64,000 nucleotides of DNA from CATQHP01 sp965214915 (GCA_965214915.1 CBDCCP010000003.1:372001-436000); one strand, 5' to 3'; positions 34,881 to 44,868 are shown, counted from the stretch's first letter. Program-made: numbers and translations. The notes: a model not told the origin generated them from the sequence alone.

Positions 34881-36341
34881 ATGCAACTCGACCCGCGCTA
34901 CCGTTTTTCTCCGCGGCGCAGCATCGGCCGGCGCGAAATGCTGCGCCGCGCCTCCACCGGCTTCGGCATGCTCGCGCTCGCCGCTCTGACGGCCGAGCGG
35001 CCTCGCGCCGCGGCAACGGACGGCCGGGCCGGGGCGCATTCGCCGACGAAAAGGCCCCACTTTCCCCCAAAGGTCAAAAACGTCATCTTCTGCTACATGT
35101 CCGGCGGCATGTCGCAAGTGGACTCGTTCGACCCCAAGCCGCGCCTCGCCGCGGAAGCCGGCCGGCCGATGCCGTTCAAGACCGAGCGGACGATGTTCAA
35201 CAAAGACGGAACGATCTACCCCAGCCCGTGGGAGTTCAAGCGGTACGGCGCAAGCGGCATGGAGATCAGCGGTATCTTCCCCCATATCGGATCGGTCGCT
35301 GACGAACTCTGCGTCATTCGTTCGATGACGGCGAAGTTCATGGAGCATGCCCAGGGGAATTTCTATTTCCACTGCGGTGCGCCCTTTTCGGGATTCCCCA
35401 GCATGGGCGCCTGGATCAGCTACGGCCTGGGCAGCGAAAACCGCAACCTTCCGGGCTTCGTGGCGCTGGGCGGGGGCGGCATACCGATCGGCGGCATCAA
35501 TCTGGTCGGGAACGGGTTCCTGCCGTCGGTCCACCAGGCTTCGCTGATTCACCCCGGGCGGGACGAGCCTTTGCGCAATATCTCCCCTAAAGCGCCGGAC
35601 AGGCTGCAGCGCCGGCAGCTCGACTTCGTCCGCCGCATGGACGAGTCGTTTCTGTCCGGCGTCGGCGGGCATGAGCCGATCGAATCCGCCATCGAAAACT
35701 ACGAAACCGCCTACCGCATGCAGAGCGCCGTGCCGGAGCTGGTCGACCTCAGCGGCGAGAGCGAAGCGACCCTGAAGCTCTACGGCGTGGATGAGGAAAC
35801 GCCGCGCGGCGTCTATGCCCGCGAATGCCTGATGGCGCGGCGGCTTGTCGAGCGCGGCGTGCGCTTCGTCGAGCTGACGATGGTCAGCACCAAGGGAAAA
35901 ACCGACGGGATGGGGAACCCTTGGGATCAGCACCAGAGACTCGAAGAGGGACACGGCGCCAACGGCTACACGGTTGACCGGCCCGTTGCGGCTCTGCTCC
36001 AAGACCTCAAGGCCCGCGGACTGCTGGACGAAACGCTGGTCGTGTTCTCCGGCGAATTCGGGCGGACGCCTTTCGCCCAGGGAACGGACGGCCGCGACCA
36101 CAATCCGTTCGGATTCAGCATGTGGCTGGCCGGCGGCGGCGTCAAGAAAGGCTTCGTTTACGGTCAAACCGACGAATACGGCTACCGCGCGGTCGAGAAC
36201 CCCTGCACCGTCCACGACCTTCACGCCACGATTCTGCACCTGCTGGGCATCGACCACGAGCGCTTGACCTACCGCTTCGGCGGCCGGGACTACAGCCTGA
36301 CCGACGTTCACGGGCGTGTCATCCGCGATATCCTGGCTTGA
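34881..36341 (+). CDS. DUF1501 exported protein
   Basis: This 486-residue protein carries a Tat-like leader (GRREMLRRASTGFGMLALAA). The sulfatase-related alkaline-phosphatase-like fold is visible in FCYMSGGMSQVDSFDPKPRL and in the late VVFSGEFGRTPFAQGTDGRD plus DHNPFGFSMWLAGGGVKKGF. DUF1501 proteins are regularly encoded next to PSD1 proteins; their substrate is unknown. ATG 34881 has AGGGG at about -10; ATG 34863, overlapping the PSD1 stop, is an alternative. Confidence 0.87.
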   Translation: MQLDPRYRFSPRRSIGRREMLRRASTGFGMLALAALTAERPRAAATDGRAGAHSPTKRPHFPPKVKNVIFCYMSGGMSQVDSFDPKPRLAAEAGRPMPFKTERTMFNKDGTIYPSPWEFKRYGASGMEISGIFPHIGSVADELCVIRSMTAKFMEHAQGNFYFHCGAPFSGFPSMGAWISYGLGSENRNLPGFVALGGGGIPIGGINLVGNGFLPSVHQASLIHPGRDEPLRNISPKAPDRLQRRQLDFVRRMDESFLSGVGGHEPIESAIENYETAYRMQSAVPELVDLSGESEATLKLYGVDEETPRGVYARECLMARRLVERGVRFVELTMVSTKGKTDGMGNPWDQHQRLEEGHGANGYTVDRPVAALLQDLKARGLLDETLVVFSGEFGRTPFAQGTDGRDHNPFGFSMWLAGGGVKKGFVYGQTDEYGYRAVENPCTVHDLHATILHLLGIDHERLTYRFGGRDYSLTDVHGRVIRDILA

Positions 36342-36387
36342 CGCAGCGCCCGCCGGGATATACTGAAGCCGCTCGGGAGGGAAGACA

Positions 36388-37833
36388 ATGCTCGCATCGA
36401 CGGGGAACGGATTTGCGTTGCCGGACCGGCGGCGGCTCCTGTGCGCCGTTGTTTGTCTCACAATGGGCTTGGCGGCCTGCGCGGCCGAGGCCGACCGGCC
36501 CAATATCGTGATCCTCTTCGCCGACGATCTCGGTTACGGCAGCGTCTCGTGGTACGGCGGCGACATCCCGACGCCGCATATCGACTCGATCGCCGAGAAC
36601 GGAATCGGCTTTACTTCCGGCTACATGACCGCGCCGGTCTGCAACCCGTCGCGCCCGGGCCTGATGACCGGCCGCTATCAACAGCGTTGGGGGAAAGAAC
36701 TCAATTCCCAGACCGTAGGCCCGATCGGAGCGCCCCGCAAGATGCTGCCGGTCAGCGAAACGACGATTGCAAGCGCGCTGAAACAACAGGGTTATGTTAC
36801 CGGGGCCGTCGGAAAGTGGCAGTTGGGCATGGACAGCGGCCATCATCCGCTCGACCGCGGCTTCGATTCCTTCCTGGGAATGCCCTCCGGATCCCGCTTC
36901 GTCGATCCCGCCTGGCCTCACGCGCGCATCGCTCCGGGATATGCGGACGAGGGAGAGCCCGACACCTCCGGCAGGCCCCGCGCGCTTTTCCGCGGGCGCG
37001 AGCAAATCCCGATGGAGCGCTACTTGACGGACACATTGGGCAGCGCGGGCGTCGACTTCATCGAACGGCACAAAGACGAACCGTTTTTCCTCTACCTCGC
37101 GTTCCACGCCCCGCACGGCCCGATTCAAACGATCGACAAGTATTATGAGCGTTTTCCGCACATCGAAAACGAAACGCTGCGCATCTACTCGGCGATGATT
37201 AGCGCGCTCGACGATTGGGTCGGCGCCGTCCTCGCCAAGCTGCGGGAGTACGGTCTCGAAGAAAACACGCTGGTCGTTTTCACCAGCGACAACGGCGCGG
37301 CGAAAGGCAGCGATGTCGACGGCAAGCGCAACAAGCCGTTGATCGGCCACAAGCGCAATCTTTACGAAGGCGGCATCCGCGTCCCCTACGTCATGCAATG
37401 GAAAGGTCGGCTTGAGGGCGGCAGGAAGTACCGCCGGCCCGTCAGCTCTCTGGACCTCTTTCCCACCGTGCTGGCGGCGGCCGGCGCGGAAGATCTCGAC
37501 AAGCGTCGTCTGGACGGCGTGAACCTGTTGCCCTACCTGAAAGGCGAGAAGGAGGGGCGTCCCCACGAATACCTCTTCTGGCGCTCGGGCCCCAATCGCG
37601 CGGCGCGCCAAGGCTCATGGAAGCTGCTGCTGTCGGGGCCGAGCCTGACGCGGCTCTACAACGTCGCGGAAGACCCCGGCGAATCGCAGGACCTCGCGGC
37701 CGAGCAGCCGCGACGGGTTCGAAGAATGAAGAAGGCGCTCGACGGCTGGGCCGAAGACAAGGCGCCGCCGAGAGAGGGCGCGCGGAAAGTCGAGACCCGC
37801 TTCAACGGGGACGCGATCGAATGGCACATTTGA
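36388..37833 (+). CDS. secreted sulfatase (CNPSR)
   Basis: A 481-residue type I sulfatase. The leader ends around LTMGLAACAAEA and could be a lipoprotein signal; metal site NIVILFADDLGYGS; formylglycine site Cys85 in VCNPSRPGLMTGR (canonical C-x-P-x-R). Later come VGKWQLGMDSGHHPLDRGFD and VVFTSDNGAAKG. It probably removes sulfate from a glycan in the periplasm or outside. A TATACT box (36359-36364) and GGGAGG precede the start. It follows DUF1501 by 46 bases. Confidence 0.88.
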   Translation: MLASTGNGFALPDRRRLLCAVVCLTMGLAACAAEADRPNIVILFADDLGYGSVSWYGGDIPTPHIDSIAENGIGFTSGYMTAPVCNPSRPGLMTGRYQQRWGKELNSQTVGPIGAPRKMLPVSETTIASALKQQGYVTGAVGKWQLGMDSGHHPLDRGFDSFLGMPSGSRFVDPAWPHARIAPGYADEGEPDTSGRPRALFRGREQIPMERYLTDTLGSAGVDFIERHKDEPFFLYLAFHAPHGPIQTIDKYYERFPHIENETLRIYSAMISALDDWVGAVLAKLREYGLEENTLVVFTSDNGAAKGSDVDGKRNKPLIGHKRNLYEGGIRVPYVMQWKGRLEGGRKYRRPVSSLDLFPTVLAAAGAEDLDKRRLDGVNLLPYLKGEKEGRPHEYLFWRSGPNRAARQGSWKLLLSGPSLTRLYNVAEDPGESQDLAAEQPRRVRRMKKALDGWAEDKAPPREGARKVETRFNGDAIEWHI

Positions 37834-37939
37834 GACATCCGAGGGTAGCCTGCCCCTTGGTCTCAGCGGAAGCGGAAAACGCTATACTGGATAAAGCTCG
37901 CGATTGCAACTGCCCTCAGCCACGGGGGCGGGGGTGGGG

Positions 37940-38949
37940 ATGATTCTAGTAACAGGGGGCGCCGGGTACATCGGCTCGATCACGGCGGCCGCGCTTGTCC
38001 GTCAGGGCAGAGACGTATGCGTTTACGACAACTTGTCCCGCGGGTATCGCGACGCGGTCCCGGACGGCGCGCTCTTTCGCCAAGCCGACCTCTCCGACTG
38101 CGAAGAGCTCGAGCGCACATTCGCCGAGTTGCCTATCGAGGTGGTGCTGCACTTTGCCAGCTACATCGTTGTCGAGGAATCGATGCGCAACCCGGCAGTC
38201 TATTTCAACAATAACGTTGTCGGCGGACTCAACCTCCTGCATGCGGCCCAATCCGCGGGCGTGCGGCGCTTCGTCTTTTCGTCCACGGCCGCGATATACG
38301 ACGACGCGGACTCCGAGCCGCTCAAGGAAACCAGCCCGCTCAAACCCGCCAATCCCTATGGCGAATCCAAGCTGATGTTCGAGCAGGCGTTGGAGTGGTA
38401 TCGCAAGATATATGGAACGGAAGCCTTTATCTTTCGTTATTTCAACGTCTGCGGAGCCGACGGCCCTCGCGGCGAGCGCCGCGAGCCCAAGACCCACTTG
38501 ATCCCTTCGGTGCTGGAAACCGCGGCGGGCAGGCGCGAGTCCATGGTCATTCACGGCGACGATTATCCGACGGCCGACGGCGCCGCGATTCGAGACTACA
38601 TCCATGTCAACGACTTGGCGGATGCTCTCTGGACGCTCCCGCTGAATTGGCCGGGCGGTACAATCTCGGCGTCGGCCGCGGTCATTCGGTCAAGGAAGTG
38701 ATCGCGGCGGCCGAGCGCGTGACGGGCCGACGGATTCCGTCCACGGTAGGCCTGCGAAGAGCGGGAGACTCGCCGGTTCGAGTGTCCGACCCGACCCTGG
38801 CAAACCGCCGGCTTGGCTGGAAAGCCCGGCGGACGCTCGAAGAAGCCATAGAAAGCTCCTGGGAGTTCATGCAGCGGTACAACCCCGCGGCGTTCACGAA
38901 CGGCGCGAACCCAAGCGGGCCATATCGCGCCAGTTCGGCCCGGCCTTGA
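37940..38949 (+). CDS. galE: UDP-glucose 4-epimerase GalE-like, one frameshift
   Basis: This SDR enzyme interconverts UDP-glucose and UDP-galactose. NAD site VTGGAGYIGS at the start, then HFASYIVVEESM, the Ser-Tyr-Lys catalytic group (FSSTAAIYDD, and Tyr-Lys in NPYGESKLMFEQ), FRYFNVCGAD and RDYIHVNDLADA. Near 38655 the frame changes from NWPGG to RYNLGVGRGHSVKEVI and ends at 38949; a one-base correction gives about 336 residues, the usual length. The 3' end overlaps the convergent polA by 56 bases. A TATACT box lies at 37883-37888. Confidence 0.82.
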
Positions 38950-41491
38950 TATCGGCAATCAACGGCACGTTGAGCTCGGCCACGCCCTCCATTTCCTCTT
39001 TGGCGAGATTGCCCACCGCCTCGACTTCGTTCTCCGGGGCTTCGAACAGCAACTCGTCGTGTACTTGCAGCAACATGCGGGACTGCAGGCGGCCGCTGCG
39101 CAGCCGCTCGTCCACGCGCAGCATGGCGAGCTTGATCAAATCGGCGGCGGCGCCCTGAATGGGCGAGTTGACCGCAATTCTCTCGGCGGCGCCGCGGGCG
39201 CTCGGATTGCGGCTGTCGAGATCGCCTATCGGCCGGAGGCGCCCGAACATCGTTTTGCTGAACCCGGTCTTGCGCGCGGCTTCGATGGTCTTGTCGACGA
39301 ATTTCTTGACCGCGGCGTAGCGCTCGAAGTAGCGATCGATGTATTCGCGGGCCTCGCGCTGGGGGATGCCCAATTGCTTGGCCAGCCCGAACGGACTGAG
39401 GCCGTAGATAATGCCGAAGTTCACTGCTTTGGCCTTGCGGCGCTCATCGGGCCCGACCAACAGCGGCGCGATGCCGAACACCTCGGCCGCGGTGCGGGTG
39501 TGGATATCTTCGCCGCGGCGGAACGCTTCGGTAAGGGTTTTGTCGGCGCATAGATGCGCCAGCACGCGCAACTCGATCTGCGAATAATCGGCGGCGACCA
39601 ACTGCCGGCCGGGCGCGGCGACGAATGCGGCGCGGATGCGGCGGCCGTATTCCGTGCGCACGGGGATGTTCTGCAGGTTCGGGTTCGATGAAGACAGCCG
39701 GCCTGTGGCCGAGCCGGTCGGGTTGAACGTGGTGTGCAAACGGCCGGTCGCTGCGTTGACCGATGCGGGCAGCGCATCGACGTAGGTGTTTTTCAGCTTG
39801 GCGAACTGCCGGTAATCGAGCACCTTAACGGCGATGGGGTGCTTGTCCGCCAGGTTTTCGAGCACCTCCAGAGCGGTGGACGGCGTCCCGCTCTTGCCGC
39901 GCTTGCCGGGCAGGGGCAGCCCCAGATCGGTGAAAAGAACCTCCGCCAGTTGCTTGGGCGAGCCGACGTTGAACGGTCTCCCGGCCAATTGGTGGATCTC
40001 GCTTTCGAGATCGGCGATCTTGCCGCCCAGATCGCGCGACAGTTCCCTGAGCGCGGCTTCGTCGAGCAGGACGCCGGCGGATTCCATGCGCGCCAGAACC
40101 GGCGCGAGCGGCATCTCCATCGTGCTGTAGATCTCGCGCAACTCCAGGCTGTCGAGATCGGGCTGCAGCGACTCTCTGAGCTCGCGCACGAACCCGACCG
40201 CCCGTGACGGGCTTTCGTCGAAAGGGACTCCCAAGCGGCGGCCGACGGTCTTGGCCAACGAATAGTCGGTGCGGCTCGAATCGACGAGGAACGCCGCCGG
40301 CATGGTGTCGTCGGTTACGCCGGCGAGGCCGATGCCGTGCCTGCCGAGCGCGTGAATCGCCGATTTCCAGTCGTGGACGACCTTCGGGCGTGCGGATTCG
40401 AGGAACGTTTTCGCAACGGCAAGCGATTCCGCCGGCAGCAGACACGCTTCCCCGGGCTTGGACGAGAAGGCGATGCCGCCGTCGTAAAGGCCGCCTGCGG
40501 ACCGCGTATCGACATATACCGCGACGGGATCGTCCGCCTCGCACAGCCAACTCTCGAACTCCGCGGCCGATTGCGGGCGGCGCTCGACGGTTTGGGCCGC
40601 AGGCTCCTCCGCCGCGCCTTCGAGCTTGCTCAACAAGCTGCGGAATTCGACCTCGCGGTAGAACTCGCCGAGCTTCGCGCGGTCCGGCTCGCGCAGCGCA
40701 AGCGCGTCGAGCTCGAGCCGCAGCTTGCCGTCGGTCACGATGGTTGCCAGCTTCTTGCTGAGCTCGATTTGCGCAGCGTTGTTGTGCAGGCTTTCGCGGT
40801 ATGTCTTGCGCTTGACCTCCTCGGCGCGGGAGAGAGCGGCTTCGACGCTGCCGTAGTCGGCGATCAGTTGGCGCGCGCCCTTGTCGCCGATGCCCGGAGC
40901 GCCGGGAATGTTATCGACCGAATCGCCCTTCAGCGCCAGAAGGTCGACGATTTGAGGCGGCTTGACGCCCATGAACTCCTCGACGCCGGCCTCGTCGTAA
41001 ACGGCGTCGTTCTTCATCGGGTTCATCAGGAGGACGTTCGGCCCGACGAGCTGCATCAGATCTTTGTCCGAACTGACGATGCGCACTTCGATGCCGCGCG
41101 CGGACGCCTGCTTGGCGAGCGAGCCGATGGTGTCGTCGGCTTCGTAGCCGTCCTCGGCCAGCACCGGCACGTTGAGCGCTTCGAGCAGCCGCTCGATGTA
41201 GGGCAACTGCTTCAGAAGGTCTTCGGGCGTCTCTTCGCGGTTGGCCTTGTACTCGGGGAATATCTCGTCGCGGAAGGTAGGGCCGCGGCCTTCCCAAACC
41301 GCCGCGATGTAGTCCGGTTTGTAATCGCTCACAAGACGGTTGATCATGTTGGCGAAGACGTACACCGCTTCGGTCGGCAGGCCCGCAGCGGTGCGCATCG
41401 AGGGTAACGCAGAGCGCGCGCGGCCGTAGAAAGCGCGGAAGATCAGGCCGAACGTGTCGATCAGGAAAAGCCGGGGACCAGGGGACGCCAT
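38894..41491 (-). CDS. polA: DNA polymerase I
   Basis: An 865-residue repair and replication polymerase. The 5' nuclease domain (about 1-290) has LFLIDTFGLIFRAFYG, VLAEDGYEADDTIGSLAKQA and LLALKGDSVDNIPGAPGIGD. The central 3'-5' exonuclease-like domain has lost key acidic residues (VYVDTRSAGG instead of D-x-E; VVHDWKSAIHAL at Exo II). The polymerase motifs are complete: A LVAADYSQIELRVLAH, B RRKAKAVNFGIIYGLS, C LLQVHDELLFE. Proofreading is therefore probably absent. It is convergent with galE. Confidence 0.95.
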   Translation of the reverse strand: MASPGPRLFLIDTFGLIFRAFYGRARSALPSMRTAAGLPTEAVYVFANMINRLVSDYKPDYIAAVWEGRGPTFRDEIFPEYKANREETPEDLLKQLPYIERLLEALNVPVLAEDGYEADDTIGSLAKQASARGIEVRIVSSDKDLMQLVGPNVLLMNPMKNDAVYDEAGVEEFMGVKPPQIVDLLALKGDSVDNIPGAPGIGDKGARQLIADYGSVEAALSRAEEVKRKTYRESLHNNAAQIELSKKLATIVTDGKLRLELDALALREPDRAKLGEFYREVEFRSLLSKLEGAAEEPAAQTVERRPQSAAEFESWLCEADDPVAVYVDTRSAGGLYDGGIAFSSKPGEACLLPAESLAVAKTFLESARPKVVHDWKSAIHALGRHGIGLAGVTDDTMPAAFLVDSSRTDYSLAKTVGRRLGVPFDESPSRAVGFVRELRESLQPDLDSLELREIYSTMEMPLAPVLARMESAGVLLDEAALRELSRDLGGKIADLESEIHQLAGRPFNVGSPKQLAEVLFTDLGLPLPGKRGKSGTPSTALEVLENLADKHPIAVKVLDYRQFAKLKNTYVDALPASVNAATGRLHTTFNPTGSATGRLSSSNPNLQNIPVRTEYGRRIRAAFVAAPGRQLVAADYSQIELRVLAHLCADKTLTEAFRRGEDIHTRTAAEVFGIAPLLVGPDERRKAKAVNFGIIYGLSPFGLAKQLGIPQREAREYIDRYFERYAAVKKFVDKTIEAARKTGFSKTMFGRLRPIGDLDSRNPSARGAAERIAVNSPIQGAAADLIKLAMLRVDERLRSGRLQSRMLLQVHDELLFEAPENEVEAVGNLAKEEMEGVAELNVPLIADIKAGPNWRDMARLGSRRS

Positions 41492-41549
41492 CAGTCGGTT
41501 AGTTTACCGGCTGCGGCACGGAGTTTTAGATGACGGCGCCCGAACAGGG

Positions 41550-44027
41550 TTAGTAATTCACCCAGAAGGGGCTGCCCCAGGCCACGTTGCCGTCGGACTG
41601 CTCGACGCGCACGTAGTAATACTGGAGGCCCATGCCGCGGCGGGCGCTGCGGTCGAGATATTCGAACATGACTTCCTGGGCGCCGGGCGTCTGCACGTGC
41701 AGAGTCCGGTCGCCGCGCATGATGACGACCTGCGCCACGTCAACCGTGCCGCGCACTCTGATTTTCATCGGCAGGGGCGCGGCGGCGCGGAATTCGTCGC
41801 CCATGAAGTGATCGCCCATGCGCACGTCCAACACAATGTTGTCGGTCGCTCCGTAGGTGTGCCTGCGCCGCATGGCGTCGAGGATGCCCTGGCGCGTCGT
41901 GCGGTCGGCGTACGCCATCGTGTAGGAATAGTGCGTCGAGCCGTGGTCGGAGCTCACGGTCACTCCCAGCCGGTAGCCTTTGTCCCAAGCGTTGCGCACC
42001 ATGCCGATCGGCTCGTAGCCGCCGGGAGCGTCGGCCGGCTCGCCGCTCTTGGCCGACAGCGGCGCGCCGACGTATTCGTAATTCGTGCGCGCGCCCTGCA
42101 TGATCTCGACGACTGGCTCGATCTCCGGATCGTTGTCCCGCCAATCGGTGCCCATGCGCGTGCCGGAGGTGTGCGAGATGGCGATCCCGCCCATACGCCG
42201 AACGGCTTCGTACAGATGCTTGGTGTCGTCGCGGACGACGTTTTGAGCGGCTACGCCCGACATGTCGCCCATCGGACTCTTGCCCAACTCGTACCTCGCA
42301 TCGTTGCGCATGTAAAACGGGACGACTTCGCCCGCGCGGTCGGCAAAGAATATGTTGCGGTGGCCGTTCGGCTGCGTGATGCTGCGCTCGTAGCCGAAGA
42401 TCGGGGTGTACGCCCCGGGCAGGTGGTACATGTCCGTCATTTTTTGCGAGTACCGCCACCAGTAGTCGTAGGCGCCGCCTTGGTGGTCGGTGGACGCCCC
42501 GAAATCCATGGCTGCGGCGTCGATCATGTAGCGGTAGAAATCCTGCAAGGAGCCGTCGTATCCGCCGCCGCCGTCCCAACTCAACTCGGTATGGCGATGG
42601 AAGTCGCCGCGGACGATTTGCACCGGGCGGCCGTGGACCGTAGTGCGGTAGCCGCGGATGGCGTCGAGATCGGCCGCTTCGTTCGGGTGCCAGGACTTGA
42701 CTTCGAACTCCTCGTTGGCGAAAGCCGTCAGTGTCGGCGCCGGGGCGGCGTCGCCCGGGTCGAGCCTGCCGGCCCACGTTTCGCCCAGAATCGGCCGGTG
42801 CGCGTAGGCCGTCGTGCGGTTGTCGGTCGGCCAAGCGAACCAAGTGCTGCCGTCGGCTGCGTTCGCCGCGTCGATGCGGGTGCTCGAACGGCCGAAACTG
42901 TGCGGAAAGGGTTGCGCCTCGCGCCATTTGTCGCCTTCGTAGCGCGTGAGCCAGTATTCCCAGTAACCGCGGGTGCCCGCTCCCTGGCGGGTCACGCGAA
43001 TCAAGCGCTTGGCGGCTACGAGGACGTTGCCGCCTTTGTCGGTAAAGACGTGCGGCTGGTAGGTCCACTTCGGATTGCCTGCGCCGGCCGAAAAGGCGCC
43101 CTGGAGCGGCTTGGCGGGAGATTGCAGGCGTCCGTTGGCGTAGGCTGCGATGCGCGCCTCGCGAACGTCGCCGAGACGCACGCCGGGCTGCCGGTCGCGA
43201 ATGTTGTAGCCGGTGTCCTTGCCCCAGTTCGCGCCGCCGGCTTCCCAGGCGATCCAGACGCGGTCGGCGGCGTCGACCGCCACGGTCGCCCGCGATTCGA
43301 AGCGCCCGGTTTCGGCGACGGCCAACTCGGGCACGGTGATTTTCCCGTTGCGGACCCCGCTCAGATAAACGTCGTAGTTGCCGTTCTTGTAGCTGTCGTA
43401 GGCGATCCAGATCGTGCCCTTCGAGTCGAATGCGGCCGCCGGCTCCCACTCGTTGGCGGGACGCCCCGTAATCTGCACGTCTTGGGACCAGCCGGCGCCG
43501 GAGGAGTAGGTTTTCAAGTAAATGTTCGAATGCTTCCCGCGGAACCCCTGCCAGACCAAGGCCAGCCGCCCCTTGCCGTCGTCGGCCAGCCGCGGATTGA
43601 CGTCGGGCAGATCGTGGTCGGTCAGGCGAACCATCGCCCCCCAGGCTTCTTCGCTGGGGTCATAGCTGCGGGCGTAGAGGTCCCAGTTGTCATCGCTCAT
43701 CTGCGACCAGACGACCCACAGCCGCCCGGCGCCGTCCACGCCGGCTTGCGGCAGCCACACGTCGCCGCTGGTGTTGGGCACGTATTGCAGGTTGCCCCAG
43801 ACGCCGTTTGCCCGGCGGCGGACGGCGATCTCGTCGCGCCCGTCGGAATAGGACATCCAGACAAACCACAGGGAGCCGTCCGGCGCCGCGGCGATTACGG
43901 GCAGGTCGTCCTCGCGCGTTTCCGAGCCGGGCATGGCGACATCGGAAAGAAGCTCCGCGTTTTGCGCGGCCGCCTGCACGGTCAGACACAGGCCGGCGGC
44001 GATCAGACAAGGTTGCAGTATGCGCAT
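41550..44027 (-). CDS. DUF3604 protein with beta-propeller-like N terminus
   Basis: An 825-residue secreted protein (signal ILQPCLIAAGLCLTVQAAA). Residues 40-400 hold repeated blades of the type GSLWFVWMSYSDGRDEIAVR, RLWVVWSQMSDDNWDLYARS and TIWIAYDSYKNGNYDVYLSG, a propeller-like array. The C-terminal half is the DUF3604 PHP-like hydrolase: VRGDFHRHTELSWDGGG, DFGASTDHQGGAYDYWW, GIAISHTSGTRMGTDW and TVSSDHGSTHYSY. Several His/Asp could bind metal. The substrate is unknown. It is a paralogue of the broken gene at 28557. Confidence 0.8.
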   Translation of the reverse strand: MRILQPCLIAAGLCLTVQAAAQNAELLSDVAMPGSETREDDLPVIAAAPDGSLWFVWMSYSDGRDEIAVRRRANGVWGNLQYVPNTSGDVWLPQAGVDGAGRLWVVWSQMSDDNWDLYARSYDPSEEAWGAMVRLTDHDLPDVNPRLADDGKGRLALVWQGFRGKHSNIYLKTYSSGAGWSQDVQITGRPANEWEPAAAFDSKGTIWIAYDSYKNGNYDVYLSGVRNGKITVPELAVAETGRFESRATVAVDAADRVWIAWEAGGANWGKDTGYNIRDRQPGVRLGDVREARIAAYANGRLQSPAKPLQGAFSAGAGNPKWTYQPHVFTDKGGNVLVAAKRLIRVTRQGAGTRGYWEYWLTRYEGDKWREAQPFPHSFGRSSTRIDAANAADGSTWFAWPTDNRTTAYAHRPILGETWAGRLDPGDAAPAPTLTAFANEEFEVKSWHPNEAADLDAIRGYRTTVHGRPVQIVRGDFHRHTELSWDGGGGYDGSLQDFYRYMIDAAAMDFGASTDHQGGAYDYWWRYSQKMTDMYHLPGAYTPIFGYERSITQPNGHRNIFFADRAGEVVPFYMRNDARYELGKSPMGDMSGVAAQNVVRDDTKHLYEAVRRMGGIAISHTSGTRMGTDWRDNDPEIEPVVEIMQGARTNYEYVGAPLSAKSGEPADAPGGYEPIGMVRNAWDKGYRLGVTVSSDHGSTHYSYTMAYADRTTRQGILDAMRRRHTYGATDNIVLDVRMGDHFMGDEFRAAAPLPMKIRVRGTVDVAQVVIMRGDRTLHVQTPGAQEVMFEYLDRSARRGMGLQYYYVRVEQSDGNVAWGSPFWVNY

Positions 44028-44142
44028 GGCTGAAACTTTAGCAGAAATTTGCGGCGGCGCAACGCCGGGGCGTCAAGTTCGCCGGGCAGTAATTTTCTCC
44101 TCTGACGGCATACGGCATCGTCTAACGTATATACGCAAAGCC

Positions 44143-44868
44143 ATGCGTGGATCCGATTTTGACGTTCCCGAGTATGTGCTGCGCCCGCCGCCCGACAACG
44201 TGCGGGAAGAGTTGGACTTTGTCGGTGCGCCCATCGTCAACCTGGCGGACTGGATCGTACAAGACGCAGAGCGCAACAAAAACGCGGAGCTCAGGTCGCG
44301 CGGTCTGATCGCCCTGATCAACGGCAAAGGCGTTCGGGAGATCGTCGACGACCTGGAGAGGCGTTTCCCCCGGCACAGAAGGGTAACCGATTCGACGGTT
44401 CAACGAGATTGGCCGAAACTCCTGCGTGACAAGGGCCGCGGTCTCAAAGCCAAAACCCGGTTCGGCGGGACGCCCCTGCATGACGAGGCCATGTCCGCCG
44501 CCGGAAGTGCGGACGAAATCGCCGCGCTGCTGAACGAATTGCTGGCCGAGGGCGAAGACCTCGAGGAGCGGGACAGGACGAGCCGCACGCCGCTGCATCT
44601 GGCTGCCGCGTTCAACACAAACCCGGCTATGATTCGGACGCTGCGGAGGGCCGGCGCAGACCTCGAGGCGCGCACCGCAACCGGCTTGACGCCGTTGCAC
44701 CATGCGGCCCTGGCCAATGACAACCCCGCCGTCATCGACGCGCTGCTCGACGCCGGCGCGGATGCCCGGGCGCGGGACGGACTCGGGCAAACCCCATGGA
44801 ATTACGCAGAAAACAGAAAAGCGCTCCAGGGTTCGAGCGCTTATCGGCGGTTGCAAGCGCCGCCGTAG
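44143..44868 (+). CDS. HTH-ankyrin repeat protein
   Basis: A 241-residue cytoplasmic protein. The N-terminal 110 residues contain a putative helix-turn-helix (LINGKGVREIVDDLERRF, then TDSTVQRDWPKLLRDKGRG). Three ankyrin repeats follow (GGTPLHDEAMSAAGSADEIA, SRTPLHLAAAFNTNPAMIRT, GLTPLHHAALANDNPAVIDA) and a partial one. ATG 44143 is preferred; the frame is open to 43933, but that part overlaps the antisense 5' end of the DUF3604 gene. Function is unknown: possibly a DNA-binding regulator with a protein-interaction tail. Confidence 0.65.
   Translation: MRGSDFDVPEYVLRPPPDNVREELDFVGAPIVNLADWIVQDAERNKNAELRSRGLIALINGKGVREIVDDLERRFPRHRRVTDSTVQRDWPKLLRDKGRGLKAKTRFGGTPLHDEAMSAAGSADEIAALLNELLAEGEDLEERDRTSRTPLHLAAAFNTNPAMIRTLRRAGADLEARTATGLTPLHHAALANDNPAVIDALLDAGADARARDGLGQTPWNYAENRKALQGSSAYRRLQAPP

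Noticed and set aside
37857..37888. Full sigma-70 promoter for galE (TTGGTC plus TATACT)
   Set aside because: Spacing of 20 bases is too long; only the -10-like box is kept.
41454..44033. 859-residue plus-strand open frame
   Set aside because: Antisense to the DUF3604 gene, which has a signal peptide and metal motifs.
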